A DNA stretch of 64,000 bases from Sinomonas sp. R1AF57. Lineage in GTDB: Bacteria > Actinomycetota > Actinomycetes > Actinomycetales > Micrococcaceae. The position numbers and the translations under genes were made by a program. Every line of letters begins with the position of its first letter. The first letter of the stretch is position 1. The notes under the pieces are model-generated. The model did no database searches and was not told the DNA's origin. It saw nothing but the letters and a program-made list of their open reading frames with translations. The stretch covers positions 3,293,816 to 3,357,815 of the forward strand of contig NZ_CP022463.1 in the NCBI RefSeq assembly GCF_002224485.1, read 5' to 3'. This document shows positions 32,094 through 41,229 of this stretch, one piece after another.

Positions 32094-32155
32094 TGCCTTC
32101 CAGCGTAGGACCACCGATTAGGTTGCGGAAATATCTATTCCGCCTTCATTGAGAG
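32094..32155 (-). promoter_or_regulatory. catR promoter with LysR-type palindrome
   Basis: GCGGAA (32125-32130) and TTCCGC (32138-32143) form a perfect inverted repeat seven bases apart, typical of LysR recognition sites. A possible -10, TACGCT on the minus strand, lies at 32107-32102. The region is homologous to 28455-28516. Confidence 0.65.
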
Positions 32156-32198
32156 TTTCTCCGTATCAGAAGCACGATGAAGCATGTTCGCGTGGCGG

Positions 32199-32831
32199 TC
32201 AGCCCGCGCCGAGGAGGAGCCACCACAGCCCGACGATCACCACCGGACCCACGAGGGCGCCCGCGACGACCTGCCCGAGAGTGTGGGCCCCGAGGGCCAC
32301 GCGGGACCACCCGACCAGGGGCACGAGCAAGAAGAGCGGCCACCAGTCCGGGCCGAGCAGCAGCACCGCCGCCGTGGTCGAGGACGCGATCGCGGACGCG
32401 TGGCCGCTCACCTTCCACCACAGGCTCACGACAGCGAGGAAGGCGATCCCGGCGACGATCGCCACGGTCATCGCCATGACTGACGCCGGGGCGCCGAGGA
32501 CCGCGAGGACAGCCAGGCCCGCGAGCACGCATCCGACCGCCATCGCGAGGACCGGCGCGCGCTGGGTGCGCTGGCTGACGTGGTGGTCGGTGACGCGTCC
32601 GGCCTTGACCAGGGCCAGGAGGATGCCGAACGGGAGCACGCAGGTGAAGAGGGCCGCGAAGGCCCCGTACCACCACGTCTCGGGCCAGCCCGGGCTCGCG
32701 GCGGGGCTCACGATGAGCTGGACCGCGATCGTGAACGGCGGCTGGAACACCTCGCTGAGCACGCGCGCGACGGCGGTGCGCGGCGTCTGGGGCGGTGGCG
32801 CCGCCTGCGCGGGCCGGGACCTGCTCAGCAT
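32199..32831 (-). CDS. PAP2 family phosphatase, membrane-bound
   Basis: This 210-residue protein has six hydrophobic segments. PAP2 motifs are degenerate but visible: KVSGHASAIAS (SGH core) and SRVALGAHTLGQVVAGALVG (SR...H...D/Q core). The usual KxxxxxxRP block is not clear, so phosphatase activity is less certain. The family removes phosphate from lipid or isoprenoid phosphates. It sits between catR and vanK with no evident pathway link, and a strong hairpin separates it from the van operon. Confidence 0.75.
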   Translation of the reverse strand: MLSRSRPAQAAPPPQTPRTAVARVLSEVFQPPFTIAVQLIVSPAASPGWPETWWYGAFAALFTCVLPFGILLALVKAGRVTDHHVSQRTQRAPVLAMAVGCVLAGLAVLAVLGAPASVMAMTVAIVAGIAFLAVVSLWWKVSGHASAIASSTTAAVLLLGPDWWPLFLLVPLVGWSRVALGAHTLGQVVAGALVGPVVIVGLWWLLLGAG

Positions 32832-32864
32832 CCTCCCAGTCTTCCACGCGGAGCCCCCCGAGCA

Positions 32865-32907
32865 CGACGGCGGCGACGCGCCCGCGCGGGGTGCGTCGCC
32901 GCCGTCG
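32865..32907. terminator. Terminator hairpin after vanK
   Basis: CGACGGCGGCGACGC (32865-32879) pairs perfectly over 15 bp with 32893-32907. It lies just past the vanK stop and upstream of the PAP2 gene. It includes the 11-mer GCACGACGGCG (32862-32872). Confidence 0.75.
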
Positions 32908-32922
32908 GGCGTCGTGGGCGTG

Positions 32923-34296
32923 TCAGTGCGCGGCGACCGCCTCCGGCTCCGCCGGCTCCCCTGCCGCGCGGCCTGCGCTGGCGTCGCGGGGCAGGAAGTA
33001 CACCGCGACGGCGCCGATCAGGATCACGGCGCCGACCGCGAGGTAGAGCCCGTTCGGGGTCCACCCGGTGTCCAGCAGCGCCCCGGTCACCAGCGGGGCG
33101 ATGATCGCGCCGATGCGCCCGATGCCGATCGCCCAGCCGACCCCCGTGCTGCGCAGGCTCGCGGCGTAGGCCGAGGGCGTGATGACGTACAGGCCGGCGA
33201 TGCAGCCGTTGATGAGGGCGCCGAGCAGGACGCCGACCACGAAGGCGAGGGCCAGGACGCCCGCCGTCGAGATGAAGACGCCTGTCGCGACCGCGGCGAG
33301 CACCGTGAACCACAGCATGACGGTGCGGCGGTGCCACTTCGCGGCGAACGCGCCGTAGGCGATCGAGCCGACCGTTCCGCCGAGCGTGAGCATGAGCCCG
33401 CCCACCACGCCCTGGCTCTCGGTCATCCCCGCGGTCACCAGGAGCTTGGGAGTCCAGCTGTTCACGAAGTAGAACCCGAACATCACCACGAAGAACGCGC
33501 CCCAGACCAGCAGGGTCGTGCGGAGGTTGGGGCGGGCGAAGAGCTGGCCCACGGTCGTGCCGGACGGATCCGGCCGCGTGGCGTCCGCGACGGGCACCGC
33601 GAGGACGTCCGCGGTCTCGGCACCGCCGAGGCGCAGGCGGCGGGCGAGGCGCGCGAGCCGGGCCTCGTACCCGCGCGGGCGGCGCGTGGCGAGGAAGTCG
33701 ATGCTCTCGGGAGCGACGAGGAGGACGGCCACGAGCAGGACGGCAGTCGCGGCGGCGCCGCCGACGAACACGGCGTGCCAGCCGAACGTCGCCTGCAGCC
33801 ACACGGCCGCGCTGCCGCCGACCGTGGCACCGACGCCGTATCCGGCCGTGTAGATGCTGATCGCGAGGCCGCGGAGCTTCTTCGAGGAGAACTCGCTCAC
33901 GAGCACGTTGGTGCAGGCGAGGATGCCGCCGACCCCGAGGCCGGTCACGACCCGCCAGAGCCCCAGCTGCCAGGCACCGCCCGCCGTGGCGGACAGGAGC
34001 ATGCCGACGGCGGAGAGGGAGACCGAGAGGATCAGGACGGGCCGGCGCCCGATCCGGTCCGCGATCGGCCCGAGCACGAGCGAGCCGATGGCCATGCCCA
34101 CCAGGCCGGCACTGAGGAGCATCCCCAGTTCGCCGCCGGTCAGGCCGAAGTCCTTGGAGACGCGGGCCGACGTGAACGCCATGGCGAGCACGTCGAAGCC
34201 GTCGAGCGCGTTGAGCGCCGTGGCGAGCGCGACGACGAGCCACTGGGCCGTGCGCATGGGGGCCGCCTCGATGCGGGCCCGGAGGTCAGGTGTCAT
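32923..34296 (-). CDS. vanK: MFS aromatic acid:H+ symporter
   Basis: This 457-residue, twelve-span major facilitator of the AAHS (PcaK/BenK/VanK) type has TALNALDGFDVLAMAF in helix 1 with the acidic residues of this family. GPIADRIGRRPVLIL is loop 2-3, VTGLGVGGILACTNVLVSEF is helix 4, and GTVGSIAYGAFAAKWHRRTV is the C-half loop motif. As last gene of the vanA-vanB-vanK operon it probably imports vanillate or protocatechuate. ATG 34296 is two bases from the vanB stop, so the two are translationally coupled. Confidence 0.88.
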   Translation of the reverse strand: MTPDLRARIEAAPMRTAQWLVVALATALNALDGFDVLAMAFTSARVSKDFGLTGGELGMLLSAGLVGMAIGSLVLGPIADRIGRRPVLILSVSLSAVGMLLSATAGGAWQLGLWRVVTGLGVGGILACTNVLVSEFSSKKLRGLAISIYTAGYGVGATVGGSAAVWLQATFGWHAVFVGGAAATAVLLVAVLLVAPESIDFLATRRPRGYEARLARLARRLRLGGAETADVLAVPVADATRPDPSGTTVGQLFARPNLRTTLLVWGAFFVVMFGFYFVNSWTPKLLVTAGMTESQGVVGGLMLTLGGTVGSIAYGAFAAKWHRRTVMLWFTVLAAVATGVFISTAGVLALAFVVGVLLGALINGCIAGLYVITPSAYAASLRSTGVGWAIGIGRIGAIIAPLVTGALLDTGWTPNGLYLAVGAVILIGAVAVYFLPRDASAGRAAGEPAEPEAVAAH

Positions 34297-34298
34297 TC

Positions 34299-35300
34299 TC
34301 AGCTCACTTCGATGGTCACGACGGCGGGGCCACTCCCCGCGGTCACGGATTCCCTGCTGGTGATGGCGCGCGAGACGCAGCAGCACATCTTCTCGGAGGC
34401 GTGCTGCTGGCGGTCGCTGTAGAACACGTCCCGGTGGTCGAGGCGGCCCTCGAGGCCGAGGACCCGCACCTCGCAGAGGCCGCACTCCCCCTTGCGGCAG
34501 TCGGACATCATGTCCGCCCCCGCGTCCTCGAGCGCCTCGAGCATGGACCGGCCCTTGGGCACGACTGCCTGGATGCCGAGGCGCGGAATCCGCACCACGA
34601 ACTCCTCGGGGTCGAACCAGCCGCTGTTGCCGAACGTCTCGTAGCGCAGGTTCGGCAGGGACAGCTCGAGGTCCTGCCACGTGCGCCGCACCGCGTCCAT
34701 GAGGCGGATCGGGCCGCACATGTACAGCTCGGTGTCGAGGTCCACGTCCGCCAGGAGCGTCGGGACGTCCAGGCTCGAGCCCTCGTCGTCGACGTGGACC
34801 TCGAGCCGGTCGCCGTGCTCGGCGACGAGGTCGTCGAGGTAGGCCATGGCCGCGCGGCTGCGTCCCGCGTACACGAACCGGTAGTCCGCGCCGGTGCGGG
34901 CCAGGATGCGCGCCATCCCGAGGACCGCGGTCACGCCGATGCCGCCGGCGAGGACCACGTAGCGCCGGGCGCCCACGCGCAGCGGAAAGTTCTGCATCGG
35001 CTGGGTCAGCTCGACCTCCGCGCCGGGCTCGAGCGCGTGCATGTACACGCTCCCGCCGCGCGAGGCGGGCGTGCGGTACACGGACAGCGCGAGGCGCGCG
35101 CCGTCGTCGTCCGCCTCGACGATCGAGTAGGAGCGCACATCGGGCTGGCCGTCGATCACGACGGCGACGTCCACGTGGGTGCCCGCGGCCGCCCTGACCG
35201 GCTTCTCGGGGGCGATGACGATCCGCCGGATGCCCCGCGCGACGTCACGCGCCTCGACGACCCGCCCGCGCTGCCAGATGGCTGAGGACTGCGCCGCCAC
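34299..35300 (-). CDS. vanB: Vanillate O-demethylase reductase subunit
   Basis: This 333-residue ferredoxin reductase of the phthalate dioxygenase reductase class has an FMN domain (VRSYSIVEADDDG), an NADH domain (YVVLAGGIGVTAVLGMARIL, ELYMCGPIRLMD) and a C-terminal plant-type [2Fe-2S] domain (SDCRKGECGLCEVRV, then CCCVSRA). It passes electrons from NADH to the Rieske oxygenase VanA. The start is GTG 35300, two bases past the vanA stop. Identification as VanB rests on its place between vanA and vanK with a PadR regulator divergent. Confidence 0.88.
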   Translation of the reverse strand: MAAQSSAIWQRGRVVEARDVARGIRRIVIAPEKPVRAAAGTHVDVAVVIDGQPDVRSYSIVEADDDGARLALSVYRTPASRGGSVYMHALEPGAEVELTQPMQNFPLRVGARRYVVLAGGIGVTAVLGMARILARTGADYRFVYAGRSRAAMAYLDDLVAEHGDRLEVHVDDEGSSLDVPTLLADVDLDTELYMCGPIRLMDAVRRTWQDLELSLPNLRYETFGNSGWFDPEEFVVRIPRLGIQAVVPKGRSMLEALEDAGADMMSDCRKGECGLCEVRVLGLEGRLDHRDVFYSDRQQHASEKMCCCVSRAITSRESVTAGSGPAVVTIEVS

Positions 35301-35302
35301 GG

Positions 35303-36445
35303 TCAGGCACCGACCTGCGCGGGCTGGGGCATGGGCTGGGCGACGGGGGCGGGAGCCGCGGCGCCGGGGAGTCGGCCCTCGGACTCGAGCATGCGCTCGA
35401 TGAGGCGCCGGACCCACATGCCGCCCTTGTCGATGTTGAGGCTGTAGAACTCGTAGTCCGGGTTCGCGTCGATCGCGGCCTGCTGGGCCTTGAGCATCTC
35501 CTCGTCCTCGCCGAACACGCCGTGCACGCCGTCGCGGAGCTGGGTGGTGATGAGCTGGCTCTCGAGGCGGTAGTTGCGCATGAACGCCCAGAGGTAGTGG
35601 CACGTCCTGTCCGTCTCGGGCGAGATCGTGTTCATCACGAAGCCGTTGACGCCCTGGCTGCGGTCGCCCTCGGGGGCGCCCGTGCCGGCCTTCGCGACGC
35701 CGACGTCGATGGTGATGGTCGAGGGCGCCTGGAAGGTGATGATCTGCCACCGGTCGACCCGGCCCTCGAAGCCGGGGAACTTGTCCCGCATGTTCTTGAG
35801 CCAGAAGGGCGGCGGCTCGATGTCCTTCATCCACCGGGAGACGGTGACGGTGCGGTCGTCGTGCGTGACCTCGAAGTCGGACTCGGAGAGCTCGTCCTGG
35901 CCGATCGAGGACGAGTGGACGAACTCCTCGTGCGTGAGGTCCATGAGGTTGTCGAGCACGAGCTGGTAGTTGCACGGCGCGTAGATGGTCTCGCCGTCCC
36001 CGGCCCACTCGGGCGAGGTCATCTGGCGCATGTCCGGGATGAGCTCGGGGTCCGCCAGCTCCGGGTCGCCGAGCCACACCCACACGTACCGGTAGCGGTC
36101 CACGACTGGGAACGAGGGGACCACGGCGGAGGGGTTGATGGTCTCCTGCGCGGGCATGGAGGTGCAGCGTCCTGCGGAGTTGTACCGGAGCCCGTGGTAG
36201 GGGCACTGGATCTCGTCGCGGCCCACGGTCTTGCCCATCGAGAGAGGGGCGAGGCGGTGCCAGCACGCGTCGGCAAGGGCGACCGCCCGGCCGTCCTCAG
36301 TGCGGAAGAGCGCGAGCGGGCGGTTCGCGATGGTGCGGGCCATCGGCTTGCGCGTGACCTCGTGGTCCCAGGCGGCGGCGTACCAGGCATTGAGCGGGTG
36401 GCCCAGGGTCTTGTTGGTGGTCGAGGCGGGGTGGGTGCCAGACAT
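35303..36445 (-). CDS. vanA: Vanillate O-demethylase oxygenase subunit (Rieske)
   Basis: This 380-residue Rieske non-haem oxygenase has the cluster ligands C61-W-H63 and C81-PY-H84 and the mononuclear iron ligands in DNLMDLTHEEFVH (Asp165, His172, His177). It demethylates vanillate to protocatechuate and formaldehyde with electrons from VanB. The C terminus has an extra Ala/Pro-rich tail (GAAAPAPVAQPMPQPAQ). GGAAGG precedes ATG 36445. It leads the vanABK operon, and twin VanR-type operators lie just upstream. Closely related methoxybenzoate demethylases cannot be excluded. Confidence 0.9.
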   Translation of the reverse strand: MSGTHPASTTNKTLGHPLNAWYAAAWDHEVTRKPMARTIANRPLALFRTEDGRAVALADACWHRLAPLSMGKTVGRDEIQCPYHGLRYNSAGRCTSMPAQETINPSAVVPSFPVVDRYRYVWVWLGDPELADPELIPDMRQMTSPEWAGDGETIYAPCNYQLVLDNLMDLTHEEFVHSSSIGQDELSESDFEVTHDDRTVTVSRWMKDIEPPPFWLKNMRDKFPGFEGRVDRWQIITFQAPSTITIDVGVAKAGTGAPEGDRSQGVNGFVMNTISPETDRTCHYLWAFMRNYRLESQLITTQLRDGVHGVFGEDEEMLKAQQAAIDANPDYEFYSLNIDKGGMWVRRLIERMLESEGRLPGAAAPAPVAQPMPQPAQVGA

Positions 36446-36479
36446 CGGTGTCCTTCCGTGGCGGTCGTCGCTGACCGGG

Positions 36480-36541
36480 ACTATCTATCGATGTAGATAG
36501 TTGGTGATTCGAGACACAGACTACCTATGTTCATAGTTAGT
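36480..36541. promoter_or_regulatory. Twin VanR operators
   Basis: ACTATCTA-N6-TAGATAGT (36480-36501) and ACTACCTATG-TT-CATAGTTAGT (36520-36541, one mismatch) are centred 40 bp apart between vanA and vanR. The second resembles the known VanR site of Corynebacterium glutamicum, recalled as rich in TAACTAA/TTAGGTA. Confidence 0.8.
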
Positions 36542-36588
36542 TGGCAAGGGCTGGGTAGGCTGGCTACTGACACGAAACGAGGTGGCCC

Positions 36589-37191
36589 GTGAGCCTGAGG
36601 TTCGCCCTCCTGGCGATGCTGACGTCGCAGCCGATGACCGGCTACGACGTCTACAAGAACTTCGAGACGTCCGTGGGCTACGTGTGGCACGCGCCGGACT
36701 CGCAGATATACCCGGAGTTGCGGCGCATGGAACAGGACGGCCTCATCCGCGGCGAGACGGTCCCATGGGGCAGGAAGGGCACCAAGAAGCGCTACGAGAT
36801 CACGGTCGACGGCGTGGCTGCCTTCCGCGCGTGGCTCAACGAGCCGCCGCAGTACACGCGCGAGCGGGACCCGCTGCGGCTGCGGGCCGCGTACCTCGAG
36901 TGGGCCGAGCCGGACGCCGGGCGGCAGTTCTTCCGCGACCACATCGACTACCACGGCGGCCGGATCCGCGACTGGGAGGACATGATCCGGACCCTCCGCG
37001 ACCACACCAACCCGACCCTCGCGCGGCGCCTCGAAGGCCAGCCCGAGGACGAGTGGCAGCGCATCGTCGAGTACAAGGTGTTCGCGTACGAGGGGCTGAT
37101 CGAGCGGGCGCGGGCCGAGGTGGCCTGGGCCGAACGCGGGCTCGCCCTCGTGGACCGCCTCGAGGGGGCGGAGCGGCCCGCGTCCAGCTGA
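36589..37191 (+). CDS. vanR: PadR family repressor of the van operon
   Basis: This 200-residue protein has a PadR N-terminal winged helix (LRFALLAMLTSQPMTGYDVYKNF, IYPELRRMEQDGLI, GRKGTKKRYEITVDG) and a C-terminal Vir-like helical domain. PadR-type VanR divergent from vanABK is the arrangement known in Corynebacterium, where vanillate releases the repressor. The start is GTG 36589 with ACGAGG upstream. Its stop lies 11 bp from the stop of the convergent MFS gene. Confidence 0.9.
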   Translation: MSLRFALLAMLTSQPMTGYDVYKNFETSVGYVWHAPDSQIYPELRRMEQDGLIRGETVPWGRKGTKKRYEITVDGVAAFRAWLNEPPQYTRERDPLRLRAAYLEWAEPDAGRQFFRDHIDYHGGRIRDWEDMIRTLRDHTNPTLARRLEGQPEDEWQRIVEYKVFAYEGLIERARAEVAWAERGLALVDRLEGAERPASS

Positions 37192-37202
37192 GCCGAGCAC
37201 GG

Positions 37203-38657
37203 CTAGGGCGAGATGTGGTCCAGGTGCCTGTTGCGCGTGTGCGGGGTGAACTGGACCAGGACGGCCGCGATCACGAGGAACACCGAGATGAGCAGGAGCG
37301 CCCACAGGACCGACAGGTGCGGCAGGAACGGGGCGATCACCATGACCCCGATGCCGCCGCCGATGTGCCCGGCCCCGTCGACGATCGCGAACCCCGTGGT
37401 GCGGGCCCGGGTGGGGAACGACTCGGCCGTGAGCGCGTAGGTCGGCGAGACCCACAGGTTGAAGCCCGCGAAGATGAGGATCGCGCCGAGGAACGAGAGC
37501 CAGATGTTGGTTCCCGCCGCGGCGACGACCAGCGAGCCGATGATCGTCACGGCCGCGCCGATCGGCAGCCAGTAGCGCCTCTCGAGCTTCTCCACGATGG
37601 CACTCATGATCGCGGCCTCCGCCACGAAGCCCAGCGTCCCGACCGCGGCGATCACGCCCGCCTCGGGCGGCGGGTACTGCAGGGCCGACAGGACCGCCGT
37701 GAACCCGGACGCGAACGAGTACACCGTGATGTACCCGATGAACCAGATGCAGAACAGGAGGACCATCCGGCGCACGTACAGCGGGCTCGTGAACAGGTCC
37801 CGGTACGGGATCGGGGAGGGCGGAGTGATGGCGCCCTGGACGTCGGACGCCACCGGCTCGGCCAGCGGCCCGTGCTTGGCCGCCCTGGACTCCATGTCGC
37901 GCACCACGCGGTCCGCGTCGCCGAGGCGGCCCTGGCCGATCAGCCAGCGGGGCGACTCGGGCAGCTCGATCCTCAGCAGCACCGCGATGACGGCCAGGAG
38001 CGCGCCGATGCCGTACATCCACCGCCAGCCGGTTTCGAAGCTCGGGCCGGCCACGGCGAAGGGCAGGCCGAGCGGCCACGGGGTGGGCGGCGTCGTGAGG
38101 AAGAGCCCCAGCCAGATCCCGAAGAACGCCCCGAGCGCGGACATGATGAAGATGATGGTCGTGAACTTCGCGCGTGCCGGCCGGGGAGCCACCTCGTTGA
38201 TGTAGGTGTTCACGATCGCGAGGTCCGCGCCGATCCCGATACCGGTGACGATGCGGGCGATGTTGAAGTTCACGTAGTCGCCCACCAGCGCGTTGTAGAG
38301 CGAGCCCAGGCCCGTGACCAGCATCGTGATCATGAGCATGTTGCGCCGGCCGATCCGGTCCGCGATCGGGCTCAGGACCAGGGTGCCGAGCACGTAGCCG
38401 GCGAGGTTCAGCAGCACCGGGAGGGGAAGCGCCTCGAGCGCGGTCTCCGGGGTGCAGCCCTTGTTGAGCTCGATGCACGTCTGGATGAACGAGACGTTGA
38501 TGTCGAAGATGTCGTAGAACGTGAACAGGAATCCGAGCCCGATGATCCCGATGAAGAGGTAGGAGAGACTCCACACCTCGAGCCGTTCGAGCCGGGCGAT
38601 GATCTGCGGTCCGGTCGGGCTGGCGCTCACCGCCCCGGTGCCCATGGATGCCGCCAT
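37203..38657 (-). CDS. MFS transporter, sugar/aromatic-acid porter type
   Basis: This 484-residue, twelve-span protein has the general MFS signatures SPIADRIGRRNMLMI (loop 2-3), RIVTGIGIGADLAIVNTYINE (helix 4-5) and LPESPRWLIGQG before the central loop. The sequence around helix 1 (FLFTFYDIFDINVSFIQT) resembles metabolite:H+ symporters of the sugar-porter superfamily. GGGAGG precedes ATG 38657. It stands alone between vanR and the dehydrogenase operon, so uptake of an aromatic or organic acid is likely but not shown. Confidence 0.85.
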   Translation of the reverse strand: MAASMGTGAVSASPTGPQIIARLERLEVWSLSYLFIGIIGLGFLFTFYDIFDINVSFIQTCIELNKGCTPETALEALPLPVLLNLAGYVLGTLVLSPIADRIGRRNMLMITMLVTGLGSLYNALVGDYVNFNIARIVTGIGIGADLAIVNTYINEVAPRPARAKFTTIIFIMSALGAFFGIWLGLFLTTPPTPWPLGLPFAVAGPSFETGWRWMYGIGALLAVIAVLLRIELPESPRWLIGQGRLGDADRVVRDMESRAAKHGPLAEPVASDVQGAITPPSPIPYRDLFTSPLYVRRMVLLFCIWFIGYITVYSFASGFTAVLSALQYPPPEAGVIAAVGTLGFVAEAAIMSAIVEKLERRYWLPIGAAVTIIGSLVVAAAGTNIWLSFLGAILIFAGFNLWVSPTYALTAESFPTRARTTGFAIVDGAGHIGGGIGVMVIAPFLPHLSVLWALLLISVFLVIAAVLVQFTPHTRNRHLDHISP

Positions 38658-38774
38658 GTGAATCAGCCTCCCGCAGCGGGGGGCGGCGCCGGTCGGCGTC
38701 GGGACCAGCCCCAGCTGCCGGCGCCATTGTCCGCCCGGCACGGGCTCGCGGCAAGGCCGGGTCGCTTGCGCCCG

Positions 38775-38820
38775 CGGGGTCAGCTGGGCCGGCGGGGTCA
38801 GTTGGGCCGGCGGGGTCAGT
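38775..38820. repeat. 18-bp tandem repeat covering the bkdC stop codon
   Basis: Units CGGGGTCAGNTGGGCCGG lie at 38775-38792 and 38793-38810, with a partial third at 38811-38820. On the coding strand of bkdC each unit carries TGACCCCG, and the last contains the actual TGA stop (38818-38816). Confidence 0.88.
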
Positions 38821-40237
38821 CGAGCAGGAGCGCGGGCTCCTCCATGATCGCCGCGACGTCGGCCATGAAGCGGGCCGAGAGGTCGCCGTCGACCACGCGG
38901 TGGTCGAAGGAGCCGCCGAGGGTCGTGATCCAGCGTGGGATCACCTCGCCCGAGACGACCCACGGCTTCTGCTTGATCGTGCCGAATGCCACGATGGCGA
39001 CCTCGCCCGGGTTGATGATCGGGGTGCCGATGTCGATACCGAGGGCGCCGATGTTCGTGATAGTCATGGTGCCGCCGGTCATGTCCGCGGGCTTGGTCTT
39101 GCCGGCGCGCGCTGTGGTCGCAAGGTCGTTGAGCGCGACCGCGAGCTCCTTGAGGGAAAGGTCCTGGGCGTCCTTGATGTTCGGCACGAGCAGTCCGCGC
39201 GGCGTCGCAGCGGCGATGCCGAGGTTCATGTAGTGCTTGACGTGGATCTCGTCGCCCTGGTCCGAGGTCGCCCATTCAGAGTTGACGCTGGGGTTGCGCG
39301 CTGCGGCCCAGATGACCGCCTTCGCGAGGATCAGCAGGGGCGAGACCTTGATGCCCTCGAAGTCGCGGGACTTCTTGAGCCGCTGGACGAACTCCATGGT
39401 CCGGGAGGCGTCGACGTCGACGAAGATGCTCACGTGCGGGGCGCTGAACGCCGAGTCGACCATGGCCTTGGCGGTCGCCTTGCGGACGCCGCGCACGGGG
39501 ATGACCTCGATGCGCCGCTCGCGGGACTGGTTCGGGTGGTCCCAGAACTTCGGCGCCTCATCCAGCTCGCGCTCGCGCTGGGCCTGGTAGGACTCGAGGT
39601 CCGCGCGCGTCACCTCGCCCCGCGCGCCCGTGGCCGGGACGTCGGCGAGGTTGATGCCGAGCTCCTTCGCGATGCGCCGCACCGGCGGCTTCGCGAGGAC
39701 CCGGGAGAGGAGCCCGACGACGCCGTTCCCCACCTCCCGCGGGGCGGCCGCGGCCTGCGGCGACGACACCGTGGCGGGCACGGGCTTCGCCTCACGCGCA
39801 GACGGCGCGGCCGCGGGTGCAGGCGTGGGCGCAGACTTCCGCGGCCGGCGCTTCGCGGCGTCGGCCTTCGGGCCCGACCCGACGAGCGGCCCGCTCTCCA
39901 CTCCCGGCTCCTGCATCACCGGCACGGCCGACTCGGCAGCCGCGGCGGCGCCCGGAACAGAAGGCGAGGCACCCGCAGAGGCGCTGGAGGCAGCGGTGCC
40001 TTCGCCGATCGCGATGATGGCCGTCCCCACCTCGATGGTCTCGTGCTCGGGCGCGAGCAGCTCGAGGACGGTCCCCGCGTACGGGCTGGGGAGCTCGACA
40101 AGGCTCTTGGCGGTCTCGATCTCGCAGATGATGTCGTTGATCGCGACCGTGTCCCCGGCCTTGACCTTCCAAGCGACGATCTCGGCCTCGGTGAGCCCTT
40201 CGCCGACGTCGGGGAGGGTGAAGATCTGCTGCGTCAC
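38816..40237 (-). CDS. bkdC: Dihydrolipoamide acyltransferase (E2) of 2-oxoacid dehydrogenase
   Basis: This 473-residue E2 has an N-terminal lipoyl domain with Lys44 in [12 protein letters not shown] and an Ala/Pro-rich linker to about residue 170. A peripheral-subunit-binding domain ([21 protein letters not shown]) follows, then a catalytic domain ending with [10 protein letters not shown], whose His is the active-site base. It transfers the acyl group to CoA and forms the complex core. GTG 40237 has AGGAG upstream. It is the last gene after E1 alpha and E1 beta; no E3 gene is adjacent. Branched-chain specificity is inferred from operon type. Confidence 0.9.
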   Translation of the reverse strand: MTQQIFTLPDVGEGLTEAEIVAWKVKAGDTVAINDIICEIETAKSLVELPSPYAGTVLELLAPEHETIEVGTAIIAIGEGTAASSASAGASPSVPGAAAAAESAVPVMQEPGVESGPLVGSGPKADAAKRRPRKSAPTPAPAAAPSAREAKPVPATVSSPQAAAAPREVGNGVVGLLSRVLAKPPVRRIAKELGINLADVPATGARGEVTRADLESYQAQRERELDEAPKFWDHPNQSRERRIEVIPVRGVRKATAKAMVDSAFSAPHVSIFVDVDASRTMEFVQRLKKSRDFEGIKVSPLLILAKAVIWAAARNPSVNSEWATSDQGDEIHVKHYMNLGIAAATPRGLLVPNIKDAQDLSLKELAVALNDLATTARAGKTKPADMTGGTMTITNIGALGIDIGTPIINPGEVAIVAFGTIKQKPWVVSGEVIPRWITTLGGSFDHRVVDGDLSARFMADVAAIMEEPALLLD

Positions 40238-40248
40238 GGGCTGTGCTC

Positions 40249-41229
40249 CTAGTAGGCGAAGGCGCGGTCGAGGGCTTCGAGGATGCGGTCGATGTCCGGG
40301 AGGTAGTGCTCCTCGACCTTCGCGACGGGATAGGGCATGTGGAAGCCCCCGACGCGGATCACGGGAGCCTCGAGGGACAGGAACGCCCGCTCGGAGACCC
40401 GCGAGGCGATCTCCCCGCCGATGCCGCCGAAGGTGGGCGCCTCGTGCGCGACGACGAGCCGGCCCGTCTTCTGGACGGAGGCGACGACGGCGTCGAAGTC
40501 GATCGGCGAGATGGAGCGGAGGTCGATGACCTCGACGCTGCGGCCGTCCTCTGCGGAGGCCTCGGCTGCTGCGAGCGCCACCGGGACGAGCGGCCCGTAC
40601 GCCACGACCGTCGCGTCGGCGCCTTCGTGCACGACGTGCGCACGGAACGGGTCCGCGCTCGCCCCCGGGTTCTCGGTGTCGACCTCGCCCTTGAGCCAGT
40701 AGCGCCGCTTGGGCTCGAACACGATGACCGGGTCCTCGCAGGCGATGGCCTGCTGGGTCATCCAGTAGGCGTCGTGGGGGTTGGAGGGCGTGAGGATCCT
40801 CAGGCCCGCGGTGTGGGCGAAGAGCGCCTCCGGAGACTCGGAGTGGTGCTCGACCGAGCCGATCCCGCCGCCATAGGGGATGCGGATGGTCACGGGCACG
40901 GTGATCTGGCCGCGGCTGCGCGCGTGCATCTTGGCCAGCTGGGTGGTGATCTGGTTGAAGCCGGGGAACACGAACCCGTCGAACTGGATCTCGGCGACGG
41001 GGCGGTAGCCGCGCATGGACAGCCCGATGCTCGTGCCGATGATTCCCGACTCGGCCAGGGGGCTGTCGACCACGCGGTCGCCCCCGAACTCTGACTTGAG
41101 TCCCTCGGTCACGCGGTAGACGCCGCCGAGGGTGCCGATGTCCTCACCCATGAGCAGGACGGTCTCGTCCTGGTCGAGGGCGGCGCGGAGGCCGGCGTTG
41201 ATGGCCTTGGCGATCGTCATCGTGGGCAT
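40249..41229 (-). CDS. bkdB: 2-oxoacid dehydrogenase E1 beta subunit
   Basis: This 326-residue transketolase-like beta subunit has [36 protein letters not shown], the conserved [12 protein letters not shown] and HARSRGQ, and the C-terminal transketolase domain ([14 protein letters not shown]). With E1 alpha it decarboxylates the 2-oxo acid on thiamine diphosphate. Start ATG 41229 overlaps the E1 alpha stop by one base (TGATG), a sign of translational coupling. It is followed by E2 after 11 bp. Pyruvate dehydrogenase E1 beta looks similar; branched-chain specificity is inference. Confidence 0.9.
   Translation of the reverse strand: MPTMTIAKAINAGLRAALDQDETVLLMGEDIGTLGGVYRVTEGLKSEFGGDRVVDSPLAESGIIGTSIGLSMRGYRPVAEIQFDGFVFPGFNQITTQLAKMHARSRGQITVPVTIRIPYGGGIGSVEHHSESPEALFAHTAGLRILTPSNPHDAYWMTQQAIACEDPVIVFEPKRRYWLKGEVDTENPGASADPFRAHVVHEGADATVVAYGPLVPVALAAAEASAEDGRSVEVIDLRSISPIDFDAVVASVQKTGRLVVAHEAPTFGGIGGEIASRVSERAFLSLEAPVIRVGGFHMPYPVAKVEEHYLPDIDRILEALDRAFAY

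Noticed and set aside
32149-34422. Plus-strand open frame of 757 codons opposite PAP2 and vanK
   Set aside because: It is antisense to the complete MFS gene and has no recognisable domain.
36582-39233. Plus-strand open frame of 883 codons from vanR across the MFS gene
   Set aside because: It is in a different frame from vanR and antisense to the MFS gene; high-GC shadow.
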